Positions 12,401 through 24,542 of a DNA stretch of 64,000 nt are shown in pieces; the first letter of the stretch is position 1, and each line of letters starts with the position of its first letter. The notes beneath the pieces are model-generated. The model saw only the letters and a list, made by a program, of their open reading frames with translations, had not been told where the DNA came from and searched no databases. The position numbers and the translations under genes are program-made. The stretch is from Meconema thalassinum. Taxonomy: Eukaryota; Arthropoda; Insecta; Orthoptera; Tettigoniidae. The stretch lies in contig OX336388.2 of the NCBI GenBank assembly GCA_946902985.2, positions 134,055,846-134,119,845 of the forward strand, written 5' to 3'.

Positions 12401-13164
12401 TTCATAAGTAGACAAAACACCAAATTGTACCGCTGTAGCCTTACATTGAGTGGATATCTCTATCTACTTAGTATAAAACAAAGTTCCCAATTCTTGGATG
12501 TAACGGGTAATCTCGAGAGCAACTTGATGGATTTTGATGCGGTTTTCACCATTCTGTAAAGGATTTCTCGATGAAGGATTAGGTAGAAAAACATTTATTT
12601 ATGACCAAAAGAAGCCGAGCATTTACGATTTCAGTGAATTGAGTTGAAGAAAAACCTAACGGCCATGTGACTTTTAAAAAAATCGATATTCTCTGAGAAT
12701 TTTTCAGCATGAAAAGTTCTGCAGGAAAGTCCGCGACAGCTCCCACATCGACCACTGTAAGTGTTTTAACGTTTTCATTTCTTCCAGCAATCTCCATTCA
12801 GTGGAAATTTAAATTACTAGCTTCAGAGTGAGTTTACGAGCTTGCAAGCGACCTATCACCCTAGCTTCAGCCAGCATCAAACTACCGAGTCGTGTCGAGT
12901 TAATTCTTCAGAGAAGAGTATAGCTTATGTGTTTGGAGTTAGCTGTTCACCTCGGCCTGACGTCCGTGCGCCTTTCAAGCTTACGCAGGGTAAATAGTGG
13001 AACACACCCACAGAGGACAGCCAGACACCCGCCCATTTGATCTCATAAGTCTACTTCATCATTTACCCAAAAGCGACTGTACCGTAAATGTCTGTTCAGG
13101 TCACTAGCATGAAGACATGCAAATGTCATATGGACAGAAGTGCTGTAGGATTGTTGAAGTGAAT

Positions 13165-13190
13165 GCTGCGGAGCAGCACGGGTCTTCTAG
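13165..13190 (+). other. Helitron 3' terminal hairpin and CTAG end
   Basis: A five-base-pair GC-rich stem with a three-base loop lies 9 bases before the terminal CTAG, the standard termination signal of rolling-circle transposons. Confidence 0.7.
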
Positions 13191-13649
13191 TTAGTTTATT
13201 AAATGAAATTAGTTTTCTGAGAATATCTCAAAAACTGTTGGTTTTAGGACCTTAAAATGTGATTTTCGGGGCCCATAGGGGCTCCGAGTTTTGTTTCTCA
13301 CATTGAGACGCTGAAAATGAGCTTCGTCTCGTCTTTCTACGCCCATTTCAGCATGTATTTGATGGGGGTAGGCCCCCTTTTATGAGAGGTACGGAGAGGA
13401 GTTACATCAATGATTACTTTCGTGCCTCTGATGGACATCTGCACCAAATTTTACGTTGATCCACTCAGCCGTTCTTGAGTGATGCGCGTGCAAAGTTGTA
13501 CACAGACAAACAAACAGACAGACATACAGACAGCCTAAACTTTTGTTTTTGCGTACAACCGTCATAAACCCGTCTGAAACACGTTAATAACTCAAATTTC
13601 CGTGGAAATTCAGAAAAACAGAAAACTTTCATTTTTATATATAGAGAGA
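13191..13649 (-). mobile_element. Inverted Helitron 5' fragment
   Basis: On the minus strand it begins A|TCTCTCTATATATAAAAATG and continues with the same text as the first 450 bp of the element starting at 5003. This includes the AGACAGACA-type run and the phrase around AAATTTGGTGCAGATGTCC. It lacks a 3' end and abuts the CTAG end of the larger Helitron. Confidence 0.6.
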
Positions 13650-14460
13650 TTATATGTTCCAACATAAATATTCATAAATATATGTCGAGATTTTGTCGGT
13701 TGAGTTCTTCTTCTTGGGAATTGTGTGGGCTCAGCACTCGATCTCTACCCAATAACGAATCCCAAAGCTTTGAAGCATTGTTTATCCTGAAGTAGCACCA
13801 ACAGATAGCGCACAGGTACTATGGTGGATCATTTTGTTATTTCATCAGATAACACAAAATAGGCTGTTACAAACACTTTAAAATTAAAATGTATCGTATT
13901 ATCAACTAGTTATTCTTCAAATTCGTTGCGTATAGAATGTCAACGGAGGGCAAATCAATGGAGTCCCAAATAGAACAGTTATGACATCTGGCGTAAAAGT
14001 TTCGCATAAGAAATCCATTTACTGTACATAGAGCTGGATTATAATTTCCGTGAAACTAATGTGATACACCTGCTTCGTCCATGACGTTATGGTGTGTCAA
14101 CAACTGTATTCACTAAAATAAAATTGTCGGCGAAATCTAACGAATGTGTAGAAATCGGAGTTGCGGATATTAAGGTACAGTGCTATTTCTATTCTAATAT
14201 TGCCCAGTTTGTTTATGCATTGTTACTACAATGGTTGATCCAATATAGGCTACATGGTCAACTTTCAAATCATGTATTTCAAGTCCGACATGTTAGATTT
14301 TGAGTGCATCCCAGAAGCTATCCTTTCCTAATTGGTCAATGAATGAACATTTTGAGCTCTGATTGGTTGGACGAACTGTGTTATAATTAAAAGTTGTGCT
14401 TTAATGACCCCCATTATGATACAGTTTTCTGACATATAATATTTACATATCGACATCGTC
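13650..14460. other. Non-coding stretch, nothing recognised
   Basis: AT-rich sequence with no credible reading frame, repeat or RNA gene that I can identify. Confidence 0.5.
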
Positions 14461-14476
14461 GAACATAAAAGTGAAT

Positions 14477-15341
14477 CATCATCATCATCATCATCTTCTT
14501 CTTCTTCTTCTTCTTCTTATTCGTCTTCTTCTTCTTCCTAGCGTTTGTCCCGCCTGGTGGCAGGGTTCGCTGTGAGGATTCGTTGTCTCCATTTCTTTCG
14601 GTCTTGAGCCATATCTGGGTGTAGATGTGCAGTATTCAGGTCATTATGGATCGTATCAACCCACCTCTGCCTTGGTCGTCCCTTGGGCCTCTTCCCCGTG
14701 ACTTCCAGGGTATATGCTGACTTAGCTATTGTGTCTTCTTCTGCACGCAGCACATGGCCAAACCAGCTTAAACGGCCTTCCCGCATTTTCTAATGGATCG
14801 GCGCCACTCCGAAACGTTTCCGTGTATCAACATTGTTAACATGATCCATTCTAGAGACGCCGCCTGTCCACCTAAGCATCCTTGTCTCCATGACGCTTAG
14901 CCGACGTTCCATCTCTTTTGTAGAGGGCCAACACTCGGTACCATAGAGTGCGACTGGACGGATAACAGTGCGGTAGATCTTGGTTTTAAGGTGGTCTTTC
15001 ATCCGGCGGTCACAGGTGACACCTGTCATCGCACGCCATTTCAACCAAGACACCTGCGTCCTTTCTATGACCTCGTCAATGATTCTTCCATTGTCAGAGA
15101 CAGTAGATCCAAGATATTTGAATTTTGTTACACGAGGGAGATCTTCTCCGTCAACGCTGATGGTTCCAACTTCTTGGGTATCTAAAGTCATATACCCCGT
15201 CTTCCTTTTATTGAGTCGCAGGCCATATCCAGCAAATCGGTCACTCCACATTTGTGTTTGGTGCTGGAGTTCAAGTTTGCTGTTTGCAGCTAACATGACA
15301 TCATCAGCATACAGAAGCGTCCATGGGAATGGCTTGTGCAG
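14477..15341 (-). mobile_element. 5'-truncated RTE-like LINE insertion with 16-bp target duplication
   Basis: The insert is flanked by perfect copies of GAACATAAAAGTGAAT (14461-14476 and 15342-15357). On the minus strand it ends in a (GAA)n(GAT)n tail (14477-14538), the microsatellite-type 3' tail usual for RTE elements. The 5' end is truncated within the reverse-transcriptase domain. Confidence 0.85.
14538..15341 (-). pseudogene. RTE-like reverse transcriptase, C-terminal half
   Basis: The frame begins inside the palm domain at LLYADDVMLAANS (YADD catalytic box). It continues through KYLGSTVSDNG, WLKWRAMTGV, YGTECWP and ETRMLRWTGGVSRMD, then ends with RLSWFGHVLRAEEDTIA and GKRPKGRPRQRWVDTI. 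This series is typical of RTE-clade LINE proteins. A single in-frame TAG (14787-14789) interrupts it, where a codon such as GAG would restore the usual motif. Apart from that stop the frame is clean, indicating a fairly young insertion. The endonuclease half is absent because of 5' truncation. Confidence 0.85.
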
Positions 15342-15357
15342 GAACATAAAAGTGAAT

Positions 15358-16203
15358 AATAATTTTAAAGGGTTGCATGGTAATGCGTTATTAATATTGC
15401 CGTTCGACAGGTCTCTCACATACAAGAAACATTGTATGAACACTAATCAGAAAGTTTCCACAAAGAACAATCTCCTCCGAAGATTGGCCGGATTGCAGTG
15501 GGGCAGCCAACCAGCAACCATCAAATCTTCTGCAATGGCATTATGTTATTCCACCGCCGAGTACGCATGTCCTGTTTGTTATAACTCAGCTCATGCCAAA
15601 CAGGTGGATGTGGCTCTCAATGATGCGTGCAGAATAATAACTGGGTGTCTCAAATCCACTCCAATTGAATGGCTTTACCCTCTTCCCGGGATAGCACCAC
15701 CTTCTGTTCGAAGATAAATATCAGCGAACAAGGAAAGGAAGAAGGTGGAGCATGAAGGAACTCATCCGTTATATGGGTACGAATTACACACACCAAGACT
15801 GAAATCTAGGAAGAGTTTCCTAAAAACATCAAAGTAACTCACAACCACCGAGAAAATGCTAGACTACAATCTTGGAAAGCTAAAGGTCTTCCTGGTGGAT
15901 GTACAACACCATCTGAAACTATACCACCGGGTCATAACGAGGCATGGATGACGTGGAAATCCCTAAATAGGTTGAGATCATGAGTCGGCAAATAAAGAGC
16001 TAATATGGTAAGATGGAACTACGCTAAAGACGGAAACATCAAGTGTGATGGCGGAGAAGATCAGACTGTCAACCACATGAATCAATGTCGTATGTGTCCA
16101 ACCACCTGCACAACGGAGGATCTACACCTAGCCTCAGAGAATGCACTACATGTCACCAAGTTCTGGTCTATGTTTTGTATTGTGTAACATGTTTCTGATA
16201 CGA

Positions 16204-16276
<73 letters not shown>
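15358..16276 (+). pseudogene. I/Jockey-like LINE 3' fragment, same family as the 53-kb element
   Basis: The reading frame contains FDRSLTYKKHC, NNLLRRLAGLQWGSQPATIK and IITGCLKSTPIEWLYPLPGI. These align block by block with the intact protein encoded at 53288-56341 (DRSLTYRNH, NNLLGRLAGTSWGADANSLR, IISGTLHPTPVQWLPVL). Further on, GEDQTVNHMNQC echoes the C-terminal CCHC-type knuckle. Frameshifts and stops are scattered through it. It ends in an (AAT)n run (16205-16276). The RTE-like insertion cuts it at its left end; no upstream part of this LINE is recognisable left of 14461. Confidence 0.75.
16205..16276. repeat. (AAT)n microsatellite
   Basis: About 24 uninterrupted AAT units form the 3' tail of the older LINE fragment. 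Confidence 0.95.
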
Positions 16277-16277
<1 letters not shown>

Positions 16278-16424
16278 TCGTTTCTAATAACAGTTACTTT
16301 TAGGGCTGGTATTTTTAATCGATTAATCGATTATCGGTAGGCTGAATTATTGTTAAACGATGTACTTCGCTCCATTTACTACGCTCTCACAGAAGCAAAA
16401 CAGACATACAGTCAGTATTGTATC

Positions 16425-17362
16425 ATATATTTTTAGCCTACTTTCGATTTTTGCAAAAAATGAAAGTAGACTTATGAGATCTACACAGGGCAAAATATTG
16501 TGTGTCTGTCTGTGTGTGAGTGTGTGTGTGTGTGTGTGTGTGAGTGTGTGTACTCTGAATGTCGGTCCCCCACTATCAATTCGAACACGGTGAAACCGAA
16601 TTCAACGAAATTTGGTACGGAGGTAGAACTAGCAAAGGGCACCTCAGTGCCATCTTTTATATCGCCGCCATCTTGACAGGAACGTAATGGCGGCCACCCA
16701 AATATTCAAAGCTTAAATCAAATTACGGCTATCCTAATCATCCGATCTCTACCGAATTTTGCAACAACATATATTTGTATAGCGAGCGTTTTTTGACTAA
16801 ACTACAAGGTCATCAGCCTAATAGTTTGCAGATGGCGGCCATGTATGTGAGCAAATCGATTGCCCCTATCAATTTAAACACGGTGAAACCGAATTGAACG
16901 AAATTTGGTTCAGAGGTAGGAGTAGCAAAGGACACCTCAGTGTCATGTTTTATATCACCACCATCTTGACGAAAACGTAATGGCGGCCACCCAACTGTTA
17001 AAAGCTTAAATCAAATTACGACCAACCTAATCATCTGATCTCTACCAAATTTTGCAACGTTATAACTCAATGTATGAAGAATCTTTTGTCCAAACTACAA
17101 GGTCATCAGCCTAATAGTTGGTGGATAGCGGCCATGTATGTGTGCAAATCGATACCCCCTATCAATTCGAACACGGTGAAGCCGAATTGAACGAAATTTG
17201 GTACAGAGGTAGGAGTAGCAAAGAGCACCTCAGTGTAATGTTTTACCGTATATTTCCGCCATCTTGACGGAAACGTAATGGCGGCACCCAAATGTAAAAA
17301 GCTTAAATCATATTACGACCAACCTAATCATCTGATCTCTACCAAATTTTGCAACAACATAC
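16425..17362 (-). mobile_element. Hairpin-ended dispersed repeat, member 1, left part
   Basis: It begins TTTTTAGCCTACTTTCGATT, whose CTACTTTC pairs with GAAAGTAG at 16462-16469. A TG-rich run (16499-16552) follows. Then come near-tandem units of about 290 bp, each containing the phrase AACACGGTGAA(A/G)CCGAATT (near 16586, 16875, 17170) and ATGGCGGCCA. The unit continues at 20697-20890 after an inserted 3.33-kb element. Three other members with the same hairpin end but different interiors lie elsewhere in the window. Orientation is assigned so that the hairpin is the 3' end. Confidence 0.6.
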
Positions 17363-20300
17363 TGTGCCCAACTCTAGGAATGGGTATTCCAAGATTCAGA
17401 CACCTAGATATCAAGGAAAAGGCTGTAGCCGCTTTTGAAAGTTCAGATATTTGAATATCGCGCTACATTGCTTCGAGAAGGAATTGGAAGGAATTTACCG
17501 ATACTTGGATGTCAAGTGACGTAGCGAGTAATAGCAGAGGTCGAGGCTATTTATTGATTAAATAGTTAACCATGGAGTAGAGACTTGAGACTTGGATCAG
17601 ATTACTGGCACGGCCAAATGAAAGAGAATGCAATTAGTATCAAGTAAATCGGACCAGGGATTCAAGAGATAAGAGGATTTCTAGATTACAACGTGATGAC
17701 GCGTGACCCTGGCAGTTTTGAATAAAAGCCGGTTGGAGCAAGCATCGATAGTTCATTTTCAACACAAGCATTTGCCAAGCAAGTTGCTACGACGCTGAGC
17801 CAAGGCACATGGTTGCCGGATCTACGCAGAAGTTCTTTTCAAAGTCGTGATAGTCACGAAAGTGCTGCGCTACGAGGTGGAACTTAGTAAGTTTACGGCG
17901 AGGAGAATCACTGAGGTGATTGATTTTTCTGCAGACATTGGTGGAAATATTTATATTTCTACATGGATATATGCTAGACTTTGTCTAGAACTAATACTTT
18001 GTCACAGTCCAGTAATAACATAATACTTGGATATTTAAATCCATTTCAGTCAGTTCTCATTTTTGTAACTAGTTAACCACTTCGATCTGTCAGTACACTG
18101 AAGACTAGTCTATAACGGTGGCGTTCATTAGTCTACGCAAGGGAAACTACAAGTTGCTTAGCGCATGGTAGATGGTGATATAATAAACCATGCCCAGGGA
18201 ACGATCTTCAGAACAGCCGTTGATTGGTTAGACTGTCAGTGTTTTTCTTGTACTGATAAGATTACCGTGAGTTATGTTACAACTGACATATCTAAGAATA
18301 GATCACTTAGATCTGACCCTATTTAAACAAACTGTTATGGCTTTGATAGAAGCCCATATTAAAATGGAACAACAGTTAATTCAAACGTCAAGAGATACTA
18401 CCACTATGTCTTACTAGACGGATTGTGGGTATATAATGGCGGCCGATACAAGGATTGTACATGCTTGTCCGCTAGGGCATGTCTATGGATAAATCTGGTA
18501 CAGACCAGGTTTACTACGCTTCAAGACCATCGAGAAATGTAAGCCACATTTGAATTATATTATGCCTAGCTAATTGGAACAAACTATTTTTCTGCAGATG
18601 ACCAACATATTTTTTTCGTCGTATTTAAAGCTTGCAATGATTTACGCAAGACTTGTTAGAGTTATTCTGAGTATTTTCAGCACTCAGAACAGTTTAGGAT
18701 CGATGACCGAGCATTTCGAGCATTTATTTGAATATTTCATTTTTTTTTGGGAAATCACGGTAATCAGCCGATGTAACTGTAAAAGTTAAATTTATTTTTG
18801 TTGAGGAATGGATATTTTTTCCATATTCGAAGGTTCGAACATGTGGATTCTCACATAATGAGATGATAATTAAATATATTTAAAATAATATAAATAATAA
18901 TAATAATAATCCACTAATAATAATAATATTAATTTTTATAATTTTTCTAAATAATTCTTGGATATTATATTTTCTAATAATCATATGTATTGAGAGAGAG
19001 CCAATGAAGTAGTTTAATCATTTCTAGTCTGGAACAGGAGATTTTCCGAAGGAGAGTGGTTAGCGCAAGCCCGCATTCAACCAACATTTCAGTTCTGGTT
19101 GAACAGTTGATATTTGCAATGAGCAAAGTATATTTTTCAGATAACACGGAGAGGCATGAAACGGGAAGCAAATGATATTTGTATCAAATAGGATATTTTT
19201 GTATTTATATAAAATCATGACGTAAATACACTCGAAAGTGAAATGAAGATTTTCATAAGTATGGTAAATTCACGGGTTGAACTGAATGGTAAAATAAAAT
19301 AAACTTGTAAGTTTATTAATCTTCCAGTGTTGATAACAAGCAGAGGCTTGATTTATTGTATAAATTTTGGGAAGAAAATTTATGTGTGTGGAGTAGTTGA
19401 AATGCCATTCCCAGGTGCGCATGTTTAAGTCGCAGGAATGAGGAGGTTTTTTCGAGCATCAATCAAATAGCAGGTTCGATGGCTCAGGTTTATAGTAGGA
19501 GTAATGGAACTACACATTTCGTCGTATGAATAACCCGAAGGTTATTTCTTTAAAACCATCAGTTCTTATTTCAACCTTGTTTACGGGTTCCATTTAGACT
19601 TTGATTTTGCTAGAACCCGGATTTGTCATGATAGTAGTTTATTCTTCTTCAGAGGAAGACCTTTGCCGTTGTTGTTGTTGTAATATTGTGTTCTTACACA
19701 AATAATAGAATGGGCCACTGCCAATTAAAAATAATTCTTTAACCACGAATAATTTGAAGGGTATTTTCAAATCCTAGTGCCATGAACTAAATGAATTCAT
19801 TATGAAACTACAATTCTTATTTCCGCATTCTGTCGAAGAATTGCAAGTTGTGAAAATAGCTAAAATGGCCATGAATATAAATATTTTTATAATAATGTTC
19901 CCAAGTGGAAAATTGAATAATTGAATGGTTCAACCATTTATTGATCAAGTTGATGATTCAGAAATCATATATTTTGTTAGGAACTTGAAGTTCATAATCG
20001 AGTCACTTCTCGAAATGTTTAATGTCAGAAGAACAATTAATTGTTGTTGTGCTTCGCACAGTTCTTCGATGCTATGCTCAAGGTCAAATACTTTTCAGAT
20101 GTTATTAATATGTGTAAATAATTTGTGTTGCTTCTATGATGATAATATTTTTCGACAATGTATTTTTGAAACTGGAAAAATAAGTGAAAGTTAAAAATTC
20201 TATGAACATTTATTCTACGAGTGTTAATATCATGTAAATATTCAAACAGTGATCTACGATATTTCCAGTAGAGACAATTAACTTTGAACTGGAATTAATC

Positions 20301-20696
20301 ATTAATAATTTTGGAACACAGTCTACAGGACTATTAATCGGACTTGTGTTTCCAAAAAGATTGTCAAATGTGTTTGGAAAATTTCTGTATATTGTGTAAA
20401 TAAGGGTGTGGATCGCCACACGTGAGTGATGCTACTTTGAGCATTTTTGCAGTCAATTTTAACTTCAAAATAAACTGAGATAATTTTACAGGATGTGTTA
20501 CTCCCAATTAAATCTCCTTCTATCCTTATTGTTGCATTGAGCCAAAAATCAGTAAAGCATTTTTTTAATTTGATGTCGTTTTTGCGATTTGCTTTAACCC
20601 ATCTGGCGCTCCGGGATATTTTGACTCTCGTGCTGACTGATTATTGGTAAAATGCATATGTGGTCGTGCGGACTCTGGTCTAAACGGGCACAATAC
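17359..20696. mobile_element. 3.33-kb TG...CA element with 4-bp target duplication (solo-LTR-like)
   Basis: The element proper is 17363-20692. It starts TGTGCCCAACTC and ends TAAACGGGCACA, giving a 7-bp inverted TGTGCCC/GGGCACA, and is flanked by ATAC on both sides (17359-17362, 20693-20696). The 290-bp repeat of the host sequence stops at the left junction and resumes at the right, confirming an insertion. There is no long ORF and no internal direct repeat that I can see. GAATAAAAGCC near 17720 followed about 30 bases later by AGTTCATTTTC looks like a TATA box and initiator, as in a retrotransposon LTR. A solo LTR is the leading reading, though 3.3 kb is very long; a non-coding transposon is the alternative. 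Confidence 0.55.
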
Positions 20697-20890
20697 CTTT
20701 ATGTGAGAAGCGTTCTTTGACCAAGCTACAAGGCCATCAGTCCAATAGTTTGCATATGGCGGCCATGTATGTGTGCAAATCGATTCCCCCTATCAATTCA
20801 AACACGGTAAAACCGAATCGGAAGAAATTTGGTATAGAGGTAGCACTAACAAAGGGCGCCTCATATTCATGTTTAATAACCGTATAGCAC
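20697..20890 (-). mobile_element. Hairpin-ended dispersed repeat, member 1, right part
   Basis: It resumes the 290-bp unit (AAGGCCATCAGTCCAATAGTT, ATGGCGGCCATGTATGTG, AACACGGTAAAACCGAAT) directly after the ATAC duplication of the 3.33-kb insert. Confidence 0.6.
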
Positions 20891-21154
20891 GTTGAATTTC
20901 AACAAGCTACTACAACCAACATTCAATTATACTCCTTGAAAAGGACGAAGTGTTATAACAATACGCATGCATTTAGGAGAAAGTAGTGTACATGTTCTTT
21001 ACTGAACATCTTGTTAAATAATGTAAGTTACCTTCTTTGTGAATATTAGACTAAAACGAAGTGAAAAAAAATGTTCTTGTCCTAAATTGCAAACATTGAA
21101 CAAGAATTCAAAATCTTTGCTGAAAACTTTTCGTTTTCTTTTTTCGAAACCCTT

Positions 21155-21632
21155 TCCAATTCGGTTGGTTGGTTGGCTGGTTGGTTGGTTCCTCAGTTTA
21201 GGGGCTGCGAAAACATGGTCATGTCATCTCTCAGTATGCCTTCCTTCGGAGGGGAAGTAAAGCCGACGGGCCCATGTCATAGATTGATGGCATGTAAAAG
21301 AACCTTCCACTAATTAGACTTGTGTGCAGACAAATTATAGGTTAGATTTGACTAACGCTCTTAGGTTCCAACGTTCGTCGCCAGGAGCCGACTGCGGTGG
21401 CATCTAGTAACCAAGTTCAGATCTAATTGTCGTTGACAGTGGCGTTTGGTAGCAAAAGTGCGAACTTCTTGAAAATTGAATATCAGCAATCCTTACTTGA
21501 ATTAGAAACAGATAACACACACTAATACAGCCATCACAACTAAATTAACACCGGTTATCAGACAGATTCTACACACGGGGCTACATGACCGCGTTGTCGC
21601 AGCCCCTAAACTGAGGAACCAACCAACCATCT
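21155..21632. repeat. Foldback of two SINE-family ends
   Basis: It is bounded by inverted copies of a segment including GGTTCCTCAGTTTAGGGGCT (near 21188 and 21597-21620), with GGTT repeats outside. The interior resembles the SINE seen at 21755-22210 and 37927-38289 (GGTTCCAACGTTCG, TGACAGTGGC, CACACACTAATACAGCCAT). It looks like two copies joined tail to tail. Confidence 0.55.
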
Positions 21633-21754
21633 ACTCCTGGAGTGACTTTCCTCATGGCTTTTATTGCTATTTCAATGCAAAGTTATTCCCGACGGAAATA
21701 TCATCGAACGTCATGAGTAGGCTACGGGTTGTGTGATTGGTCGAAATTGAATTA

Positions 21755-22215
21755 TGGCAGTTGGTTGGTTGGTTCCTCAGTTTAGGGGCTGGGACTACGT
21801 GGTCATATAGCCCCATGTATTTTGGGTGTGTGTAGAATCTGTCTGATAACCGATGTTAATTGTGATGGCTGTATTAGTGTGTGTTATCTGTAATTCAGGT
21901 AAGAACTGCCGACGATCAATTTCAAGTAGTTCTTACTTTTGCTACCAAATGCTACCGACAACGACACATAGCTGTGAACTTGGCTACTAGATGTCACCGC
22001 GACCGGCACCTTGCGGCGAACGTTGGAACCTAATAGAGCGTTAATCAAATCTAACCTACAAATTTAGCTTCACACAATTGTAATTAGTGGAAGGTTCATT
22101 TACATGCCATATATCTATTACATGGGACCGCCGGCTTTACTTCCTCTCCGAAGAAAGGCATACTAAGGGATTTTTAACGCTCTTAAAAATCCTACTATTT
22201 CGGTCGGGTTACAAC
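21755..22215 (-). mobile_element. tRNA-derived SINE (GGTTCCTCAG-tailed family)
   Basis: The plus strand begins GTTGGTTGGTTGGTTCCTCAG, the tail of the family, and runs through TAATACAGCCAT-like and CAACGTTCG-like blocks to a head near 22140-22215 containing a degenerate B box (GGTTACAACCC). Relatives lie at 21155-21632 and in both palindrome arms. Confidence 0.55.
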
Positions 22216-23210
22216 CCGCCATCTTGAGCATGTACAAACTACTTTAAATTAAGTAATGGCGCCATTCCTTTTACTGATAACCGGATAACGAACACAGTGT
22301 TAATATCCATGATACCCTACGTCCAATCACTATTTCCAAGTGCGTATCCAGTATTTTTGCACGGAGGAATTGAAACTATCAATAAATAGCAAATACGCAG
22401 CATGGATCAATTTACAGAACCATGCATGATCCTAGATGATAATTTTTAGCCTATTTTCATTTATGAGAAAATAGGCTTATGAGATCACCTTTTGTCCGTG
22501 TGTGTGTGTGTGTATGTAGTGTGGGGTGCGTATGTGTGTGTCCCCCTAATAAAATATAAACGGCTAGAGATATTTTGTTCTACTCAACCGTGCCCTTCAA
22601 ATTTTATTACGTCTCACCTATCCAACATGGCGGCTCTGCGAAATATTTCACCGGAATTCTATATCTCCGAAACTATTACGGATATCACCCTGAAATTTTG
22701 TACGGTGATAAAGGGAACTACTGGAAGTTCACCTATGTGACTTTCAAACGCCGTTTCAGAACAAAGAGAACATGGCGGCCAAGCGAAATTGAATCATTTT
22801 AATACACATTTCTCGCGAGTTAACCATCCGAGCGCAGTGAAACACGGTACAGCAAATGTCTATAGAAATTTTAATGCACTGATATCTAATTTAGTACAAT
22901 TGTTTACATAACCTCAACATGGTGGCTGTGCAAAATTTTAAAATTAAGTGCGATCGAAGTCAACGTTTGAATAATGAACCTACGCAATAATCACCATCTA
23001 ATAGTTCATAACTCTATGGCCTCCATATATTAAAATTCAACATGGTGGCCATCCAAAATATTTAGACGGTTCTCCATATCTATTAATCTATGACAGCAAT
23101 CAAATTGAAACTTTGTATGTTGATAGAGACTATAAATATAAGTTCATCTATGCAACCTGGTGAGCACAAATCCAACATCGCGGCGACGCGAAATTTAAAT
23201 ATTTAAATGG

Positions 23211-24542
23211 TTGTTGTTGATGATGATAATTGTTGTTTTAAGGGGCCTAACATCCAGGTAATCGGCCCATAATGATCTGTGTGATAGCGAAAATGTCAAT
23301 GAAGTGGAAACCAGAACGAAAAATAAGTGAGCAGGAAAATACTTACAAAAAGGAACTCAGATTCAAACTACACACAAAATGGAGAGCTGTAATACATACA
23401 TAAGGGAATTTCGAACGATAATACTCACAAAAGGAATAGATCGAAAAATACGCACAAAATGTAGGTGAAGTTCAAAATACTTACAAAATGCAAGTGAAAT
23501 CAAAATACTTACAAAATGCAAATGAGATTGAAAATACGCACAAAATGTAATTTAGATTCAAAATACCCACAAAATGCAATTGAGAATTAACTACTTGAAC
23601 AAAGCGGGGTAGGTTGAAAATACAAAATGCAATTGAAATTGCTTACAAAATGTATGGTAGATTCAAACTTCTCATTTGGATGGACAATACTTGCAAAATG
23701 CAATTAAGATTGAAAATACTTACAAAATGTAATTTCGATTCAAAATACCCACACAAATGCAATTGAGATTTAACTACTGGCAAAAAAGCGGTGTAGGTTG
23801 AAAATACAAAATGCAATTGAAATTCAAATTACTCACAAAAGGACCCCCACGATATTGAAAGACTTACTAAAAAGCAATTTAGATTGTCAATCCTTACAAA
23901 ATGCAATCGAGATTGAAAAACACTCACAAAATGCAACGTAGATCGAAAAGACTTACAAAATGCAACGGATATTGAAAACACCCACAAAATGGAGTGGAGA
24001 TGCAAAAATAACAGTGCGGGAATCTTAAAGGGAAAAGGAAATATAATGAAAAGAAAAACAACAGGAAAGTGAAAGAGGAGAGGGTCCGTCCCACAGGTAA
24101 GGGACAAAAGGGGGAAACCGGACCCAGCTCAGGAATCCCTCGGAGTCGCCAACTCCCGAACTCACCAGCCGTGAGCCCCTGAGGGTGTAGCATTATCTAG
24201 GGTGCACCAAACGTGGTGGGGCTCCATACACCCGGCCTCCATGAGGGCCTTGAGCAGAAGGCAGGAGATAACATGAAAAGAAAAAAAAGGCTGACCTCTC
24301 GCAGAAGGAGGGAATCAGAAAAGATGAGACAAGGGCCAATTAAGGCGGGAAAGGAAGAGACTCCCTAAGCCTCGGATACCCTAATACCGTCGTGGTCGGA
24401 AGAGAACAAGAGTTGACCAAGTGAGGTCGACAGGAAAGAAGACGGAGAGGAACCTGGCACAAGTAAGTGGAAGCAATGCCGGACTCAGCTGGGGACCCGT
24501 GATCGCCAACCCTCGTCCCACTAGATGTGAGCCCCTGGGGGG
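23211..24542 (-). mobile_element. 1.33-kb retroposon with 12-bp target duplication
   Basis: It is flanked by perfect ATATTTAAATGG copies (23199-23210, 24543-24554). Read on the minus strand it starts CCCCAGGGGCTCACATCTAG and ends CCTTAAAACAACAATTATCA plus (CATCAACAAC)-like tail, so retroposition is likely. The interior contains a minisatellite of roughly 30-bp ACTTACAAAATGCAATTGAG-type units (about 23340-24000). The unique part at 24090-24542 recurs in both palindrome arms. No ORF of significance. Confidence 0.7.
23340..24000. repeat. Minisatellite of degenerate ACAAAATGCAATT units
   Basis: About twenty irregular units of 25-35 bp built around GAAAATACTTACAAAATGCAA lie in the middle of the retroposon. 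Confidence 0.7.

Larger units (their letters stand above)
7126..13190 (+). mobile_element. Degraded autonomous Helitron
   Basis: The right end is well defined: a hairpin GCTGC-GGA-GCAGC (13165-13177), then ACGGGTCTT and CTAG (13187-13190), followed by T. The left end is placed at TCTTATATATT directly after the CTAG of the preceding element. This is less certain because the base before it is G rather than the expected A. Between the ends lie remnants of the full Helitron protein (OTU, Rep, helicase). The coding part is heavily disrupted, and an RTE-like LINE scrap sits near 12.1-12.4 kb. Confidence 0.6.

Noticed and set aside
14980..15717. A 245-codon plus-strand ORF as a gene
   Set aside because: It crosses the 16-bp duplication: the first half is antisense to the RTE-like LINE, and the second half is the frame of the interrupted older LINE.
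23340..24000. CRISPR-like array
   Set aside because: The units are degenerate and irregular with no constant spacers, and the sequence is eukaryotic; it is a minisatellite inside a retroposon.
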